From assembly GCA_016866895.1 (NCBI GenBank), contig VGKX01000007.1, positions 1-17,219 of the forward strand: a stretch of 17,219 bases of DNA, written 5' to 3'. The translations under genes were made by a program, and so were the position numbers. Origin of the DNA: Candidatus Parvarchaeota archaeon (GTDB lineage Archaea; Micrarchaeota; Micrarchaeia; Anstonellales; VGKX01). A model generated the notes under the pieces. The model saw only the letters and a list, made by a program, of their open reading frames with translations. It made no database searches and was not told where the DNA came from. Shown here piece after piece: positions 12,783-17,219 of this stretch (its first letter is position 1; each line of letters starts with the position of its first letter).

Positions 12783-15656
12783 ATGCAGGACAAAATTATC
12801 ATCCGGGGCGCACGCGAGCACAACCTAAAAAATATAAATCTGGAAATCCCAAAGAACACGCTAACTGTGTTTACTGGCTTGTCAGGCTCGGGAAAGTCCA
12901 CACTCGCCTTTGATACGATTTATGCAGAAGGCCAGAGAAGGTATGTAGAATCACTCTCCGCATATGCCCGCCAATTCCTGGGGCTTATGAACAAGCCGGA
13001 TGTCGACTCAATAGAGGGCCTCTCGCCTGCAATCTCCATAGACCAGAAAGGCACAAGCTCAAACCCGCGCTCCACTGTGGGCACCGTGACTGAAATTTAC
13101 GACTACCTTCGGCTTCTTTACGCGCGCATCGGCACGGTTTATTGCCACCAGTGCGGAAAAAAAATCTCATCGCAGACCCCAGACGAGATAACAGACGCGG
13201 CAATAGCTGATTTTTCAGGCCAGAAAATACTGGTGCTTGCTCCCCTTGTGCGCGGCAAGAAGGGCACCTATGAAAAGCTTTTCGAGGAGGCAAAAAAGGA
13301 CGGCTTTGCCCGGGCAAGGGTCGATGGGGGGATAGTCGAGCTTGAAGACTACAAGCCAAGCCTTGACAAGCAGGTCAAGCACAACATCGAAATCGTTGTT
13401 GAACGCCTTACAGTTTCCAAGGAAGAGCGCTCAAGGCTTTTTGACGCGGTGAACATATCCTTGCGGCTTGCTGATGGACTTGTCGTGGTTGCCAAATCAG
13501 TGCAGCCTTCCTCAAAAGACGCTTCAAAAGAACCCAAAGAAGGCGAAAAGCCCGTGCAGCAAGAAATCCTTTACTCGCAAAAAAATTCATGCCCCGACTG
13601 CGGAATATCGGTTGGAGAGCTGCAGCCGCGCATGTTTTCCTTCAACTCTCCTTTTGGCGCATGTGGCGTGTGCCACGGGCTTGGGCGGAAAATCGAGTTT
13701 GATGTTGAAAAAGTGATTCCAGATAAATCAAAGGCATTGCTTGAGGGGGCAGTCGCGCCCTGGAACAACAGCTTTGCGCACTTTCGCTACGAAGGCCTCA
13801 AATTCGTTGGAAAAAAATTCGGCTTTGACCTGACCACGCCCCTTGGCAAGTTTTCAAAGGAGCAGCTCCAAGTTCTCCTGTACGGAACTGATGAAAAAAT
13901 CCAGTACAAGTACAAGGCAAAGACCACCACATCCACCTGGGAATACGAAGGCAAATATGAAGGGGTGCTTCCAACACTTGAGCGGCTTTACCGCGAGACT
14001 GATAATGATGCAAAACGGGAAGCGCTTCAAAGATTCATGTCTGAATCCAAATGCCCGGGCTGTGAAGGGCGAAGGCTCAAGGCAGAGGCTCTGGCTGTGA
14101 AAATAAACAACAAATCCATATTCCAGGCAACAGAGCTTTCAATAGATGAGGCATATGAATTTTTCACAAGCTTAAGGCTTAATTCAATGCAGGCGTACAT
14201 AGCCCGCACAGTGCTAAAAGAAATAAAAAGCCGCCTGGAATTCCTAAGAAATGTCGGCTTGAATTATCTTACCCTGGGCAGGGAGGCAGGCACGCTTTCA
14301 GGAGGCGAGGCTCAAAGGATTCGGCTTGCAACCCAGATAGGCTCAAACCTTACAGGCGTGCTTTATGTGCTTGACGAACCGTCAATAGGCTTGCACCAGC
14401 GCGACAACGCCAAGCTTCTCTACACGCTAAAGCGCCTGCGCGACCTGGGCAACACCCTGGTTGTCGTGGAGCACGACGAGGACACAATGCGCGAGGCGGA
14501 TTATCTTGTGGACATTGGCCCTGGCCCCGGCGTGCATGGGGGAAAAATTGTTTCCTCTGGCACCTTGGAGGAAATGCTTAAATGCAGGGAATCAATCACA
14601 GCGCAATATCTCAGGGGTGACAAGTTCATACCTTTTTCAAGGGAGCGCCGCGCTCCAAACAACTTTCTAAAAGTAATTGGCGCCTCTGAAAATAACCTGC
14701 AAAACATCGATGTTGCCTTTCCCCTCGGAGTGCTTGCCTGCGTCACTGGCGTTTCAGGCTCAGGAAAATCAAGTCTTGTCCATGATGTGCTTTTCAAGGC
14801 CCTGCAAAAGCATTTTGGCATAGAAAATGCCATGCCAGGTGCTTATAAGAGGCTTGACGGGCTTGAGCTTGTTGACAAAGTAATTGAGATTGACCAGTCC
14901 CCCATAGGCAGGACGCCGCGGTCAAACCCGGCCACCTACATCGGCATGTTCACCCCAATCAGGGAGTTATTTGCTTCAACTCAGGCGGCAAAAATCAGGG
15001 GCTTTGACGCAGGCTGGTTTTCCTTCAACGTTCCAAAGGGAAGGTGCGAGGCGTGCGAGGGTGACGGAGTAAAAAAAATCGAGATGAATTTCCTTCCTGA
15101 TGTGTACGTCCTGTGCGAGGAATGCAAGGGAAAGCGCTACAGCCAGGAGACGCTTCTAGTCCAGTACAAGGGCAAGAACATTTCGGAAATACTGGAAATG
15201 ACTGTAGAGGAGGCATTGCCGTTTTTTGAAAATATAACCTCCATTTCCTCAAAGCTTCAGACCCTCAACGATGTCGGGCTTGGTTACATCAAGCTTGGGC
15301 AGAGCGCAACAACGCTTTCAGGCGGCGAGGCGCAGCGCGTGAAAATAGCAGCCGAGCTTTCAAAGCGTGCCACGGGCAAAACCGTTTACATCCTCGATGA
15401 GCCCACAACCGGCCTTCACTTTGACGATGTTTCAAAACTGATAAGCGTGCTCATTTCGCTTGTTGAAAAAGGAAACAGCGTGCTTGTTATAGAGCACAAC
15501 CTGGATGTGATAAAGTCCTCTGATCATATCCTCGACCTTGGGCCTGAAGGCGGAAGCGGAGGGGGGCGAATCGTGGCATGCGGCACGCCTGAGCAAATCT
15601 GCAAGGCCAAGGATTCATATACGGGGCAGTATCTGAAAAAGGTGCTTTATGCTTGA
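12783..15656 (+). CDS. uvrA: Excinuclease ABC subunit A (UvrA)
   Basis: UvrA is the damage sensor of bacterial-type nucleotide excision repair, a dimeric ABC ATPase that loads UvrB on damaged DNA. It has 957 residues, the normal length. It contains two ABC modules: Walker A GLSGSGKS (32-39) with signature LSGGEAQRIRLA (from 505), and GVSGSGKS (656-663) with signature LSGGEAQRVKIA (from 845). The DEPSIGLH and DEPTTGLH Walker B/H-loop segments are present. The zinc module has Cys270, Cys273, Cys294, Cys297, and the second has Cys755, Cys758, Cys778, Cys781, the one needed for DNA binding. Cys121 and Cys124 form the CHQC pair near the UvrB-binding region. Nothing is missing. The 3' end overlaps uvrC by 8 bp, so translation of the two is probably coupled. 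Confidence 0.97.
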   Translation: MQDKIIIRGAREHNLKNINLEIPKNTLTVFTGLSGSGKSTLAFDTIYAEGQRRYVESLSAYARQFLGLMNKPDVDSIEGLSPAISIDQKGTSSNPRSTVGTVTEIYDYLRLLYARIGTVYCHQCGKKISSQTPDEITDAAIADFSGQKILVLAPLVRGKKGTYEKLFEEAKKDGFARARVDGGIVELEDYKPSLDKQVKHNIEIVVERLTVSKEERSRLFDAVNISLRLADGLVVVAKSVQPSSKDASKEPKEGEKPVQQEILYSQKNSCPDCGISVGELQPRMFSFNSPFGACGVCHGLGRKIEFDVEKVIPDKSKALLEGAVAPWNNSFAHFRYEGLKFVGKKFGFDLTTPLGKFSKEQLQVLLYGTDEKIQYKYKAKTTTSTWEYEGKYEGVLPTLERLYRETDNDAKREALQRFMSESKCPGCEGRRLKAEALAVKINNKSIFQATELSIDEAYEFFTSLRLNSMQAYIARTVLKEIKSRLEFLRNVGLNYLTLGREAGTLSGGEAQRIRLATQIGSNLTGVLYVLDEPSIGLHQRDNAKLLYTLKRLRDLGNTLVVVEHDEDTMREADYLVDIGPGPGVHGGKIVSSGTLEEMLKCRESITAQYLRGDKFIPFSRERRAPNNFLKVIGASENNLQNIDVAFPLGVLACVTGVSGSGKSSLVHDVLFKALQKHFGIENAMPGAYKRLDGLELVDKVIEIDQSPIGRTPRSNPATYIGMFTPIRELFASTQAAKIRGFDAGWFSFNVPKGRCEACEGDGVKKIEMNFLPDVYVLCEECKGKRYSQETLLVQYKGKNISEILEMTVEEALPFFENITSISSKLQTLNDVGLGYIKLGQSATTLSGGEAQRVKIAAELSKRATGKTVYILDEPTTGLHFDDVSKLISVLISLVEKGNSVLVIEHNLDVIKSSDHILDLGPEGGSGGGRIVACGTPEQICKAKDSYTGQYLKKVLYA

Positions 15657-17219
15657 CATTTCAAAAATCAAAATACCGCAAGGCCCGGGAGTCTATATCT
15701 TCAAGGATGCAGGCGGCAGGATTATCTATATCGGCAAGGCAAAAAATTTACCCGACAGGGTAAAATCCTACTTTCCCGCATCCAGTTCTTCTTCTGCCTT
15801 TGAGCAGATGACTGATAAGACAAGAATGCTTGCAACAAGCATTGCCTCAGTCGAATTCATACGCACAAGCAACGAGGTTGAAGCCTTAGTGCTTGAATCA
15901 AACCTGATAAAGACCCATTACCCCAAATTCAACATCGACCTTAAGGACTCCCACCACTACACCTACCTGAAAATCACCTCTGAAAAGTTCCCAAGGCTTC
16001 TTCTTGCAAGGCGCAACAAGTCAGGCAGGTTCACAGGCCCGGCAGGCAAAGTCTACGGCCCCTATGCAAAGGGAAGCGCGCGCCTTCTTGCAATTGGCGC
16101 ACTTCGCAAAATGTTCAAGGTAAGGACATGCAAAACACTTCCAAAAGCCGCATGCCTCCAGTATTATCTTGGAAATTGTGATGCTCCATGCATCGGCAAA
16201 ACAAGCCAAGTCGAGTACCAGAAGAACATGGCTATCCTTGAAAAGATACTATCCTCCCCCAAACACGCGCAATTGGTTTCAAGCGAGTTTGAGCAGAGGA
16301 TGAAGCAATCCGCCGCAAAGCTTGACTTTGAGTCTGCAAGGCACTACCGCGACTCCATCAGTGTTCTGCGTTCCAATTTTGAGGAGCAGAAATTTGAATC
16401 CGATGTCGGCTTTGACGAGGATTATATAGCGATTTTTGAGTCTTCTTGCAAGGCAAATGTTGAAATGTTCAATGTTGTCAGGGGAGTTGTCAAGGACAGG
16501 AAAAAATATGAATTTGCAGTCACAGATGGTGAAAAGACCCCACTTGAGCATTTCCTTTCAGCCTATTATTCCAAAAACAGGCCACCAAAATACATCTATG
16601 TCAGCGAGCCTGCAGGCCAGGAAATCTGCCAGATGCTTTGCAATTTTGCAGGGCAAGGAGTCCATGTCAAAGTGCCGCAGGCAGGTGAGCACTCAAGGCT
16701 CATGGGCTTGCTTATGAATAACGTGCTAAGCGACTCTGCAGGCAACATTGATGCAGGCCTTGTATCTTTGCAAAAGTCCCTGAACCTTGGCAAACCTCCT
16801 TTTGTCATAGAGTGCTTTGACATTTCCAATCTTTTTGGAACAAGTGTTGTCGGCTCAATGTCCAGGTTTGTAAATGGAAAGCCCGATAAGGCAGGCTACA
16901 GGCGCTTCAAGATAAAGTCGGTTGAAGGGCAGGATGACTTTGCAAGCATTGAGGAAATCATATATAGAAGATATGCAAGGCTTACAGATGACACTATGAA
17001 TGACGAAGGCGAGAAACTCCCCGACCTTGTGCTAATTGACGGCGGGCCAGGCCAGCTATCCTCCGCACTTTCGGCATTGTCAAGGCTGCGTTCTGAAAAC
17101 AGGCTTCAAGCAACGCTTTCTTGCGCTTCCCTTGCAAAGGAATTTGAGGAAATACACTCGCCAGATTTTATGGAGCCGCTTCGCCTAAGCAGAAAAGACG
17201 CAGGGCTAAAAATCCTTCA
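15649..17219 (+). CDS. uvrC: Excinuclease ABC subunit C (UvrC), C-terminus cut by window edge
   Basis: UvrC is the nuclease that cuts the damaged strand on both sides of the lesion once UvrB is loaded. The frame starts at ATG 15649, inside the end of uvrA, and is open to the right edge: 523 residues of about 600. Seen in order: a GIY-YIG nuclease domain (GVY 14-16, YIG 27-29, Arg37, Glu83 in LVLESNLI) for the 3' cut; four cysteines (161, 169, 177, 181) at the positions that hold the iron-sulfur cluster in bacterial UvrC; a UVR domain (SAAKLDFESARHYRD) for UvrB binding; and an RNase H-like nuclease domain with Asp391 in ECFDIS and Asp464 in LIDGG for the 5' cut. The third catalytic residue and the helix-hairpin-helix tail lie outside the window. 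No internal stop or frameshift was found. Confidence 0.95.
   Translation, partial: MLDISKIKIPQGPGVYIFKDAGGRIIYIGKAKNLPDRVKSYFPASSSSSAFEQMTDKTRMLATSIASVEFIRTSNEVEALVLESNLIKTHYPKFNIDLKDSHHYTYLKITSEKFPRLLLARRNKSGRFTGPAGKVYGPYAKGSARLLAIGALRKMFKVRTCKTLPKAACLQYYLGNCDAPCIGKTSQVEYQKNMAILEKILSSPKHAQLVSSEFEQRMKQSAAKLDFESARHYRDSISVLRSNFEEQKFESDVGFDEDYIAIFESSCKANVEMFNVVRGVVKDRKKYEFAVTDGEKTPLEHFLSAYYSKNRPPKYIYVSEPAGQEICQMLCNFAGQGVHVKVPQAGEHSRLMGLLMNNVLSDSAGNIDAGLVSLQKSLNLGKPPFVIECFDISNLFGTSVVGSMSRFVNGKPDKAGYRRFKIKSVEGQDDFASIEEIIYRRYARLTDDTMNDEGEKLPDLVLIDGGPGQLSSALSALSRLRSENRLQATLSCASLAKEFEEIHSPDFMEPLRLSRKDAGLKIL

Noticed and set aside
1..17219. CRISPR array, insertion sequence or integrase
   Set aside because: No regularly spaced repeats, terminal inverted repeats with transposase, or recombinase motifs were seen in any frame.

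Overview
The window reads as archaeal chromosome. Several genes are preceded by TATA-like boxes about 25 bp upstream of the ATG, which suggests leaderless mRNAs. Others carry GAGGTG/GGTGG-type ribosome sites. There is a DadD/MTA-SAH-type amidohydrolase like that of methanogens, and many small lipoprotein or membrane genes of unknown family. Compact spacing, TTG starts and a bacterial-type UvrABC set fit a small-genome DPANN-like archaeon (for example Diapherotrites/Micrarchaeota-like), but the phylum is inference. No rRNA, tRNA, CRISPR array or transposase was recognised.

Left part (1-2343): on the minus strand, the first 99 residues of a lipoprotein serpin run off the left edge, preceded by a complete 5'-deoxyadenosine/SAH/MTA deaminase. 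Divergent from it is a one-helix membrane protein with a predicted OB-fold. After that lies a short protein-like reading frame that may be a gene remnant.

Middle (2384-5510): a type II toxin-antitoxin pair (ribbon-helix-helix antitoxin, RelE/ParE toxin) has a strong TATA box overlapped by a perfect inverted repeat, a likely autoregulatory operator. A TctA-family membrane protein with a TTG start follows 14 bp after the toxin. Next come a leaderless gene for a small anchored extracytoplasmic protein with four cysteines, and then a 484-bp stretch without a credible protein gene. That stretch holds many hairpins and looks like a structured non-coding RNA of unknown class.

Right part (5511-17219): uvrB, then a four-gene insert, then uvrA and uvrC overlapping by 8 bp (uvrC is cut by the right edge). 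The insert begins with a leaderless gene for a two-domain protein. Its C-terminal half has the His-Gly and Cys-x-Ser-Gly pattern of clan CD (caspase/CHAT-like) cysteine peptidases. A tight three-gene cluster follows: a lipoprotein (start re-called at 9155), a multi-pass membrane protein with a Cys-rich tail, and a PEP-synthase-like protein that keeps the phosphohistidine swivel domain but has no ATP-grasp domain.

The best-understood function is nucleotide excision repair: UvrA/UvrB find damage and UvrC cuts. The most novel candidates are the clan CD-like protein next to uvrB, the lipoprotein/membrane/phosphohistidine cluster, and the structured RNA region. Calls are from reading the sequence alone; no database search or folding program was run.
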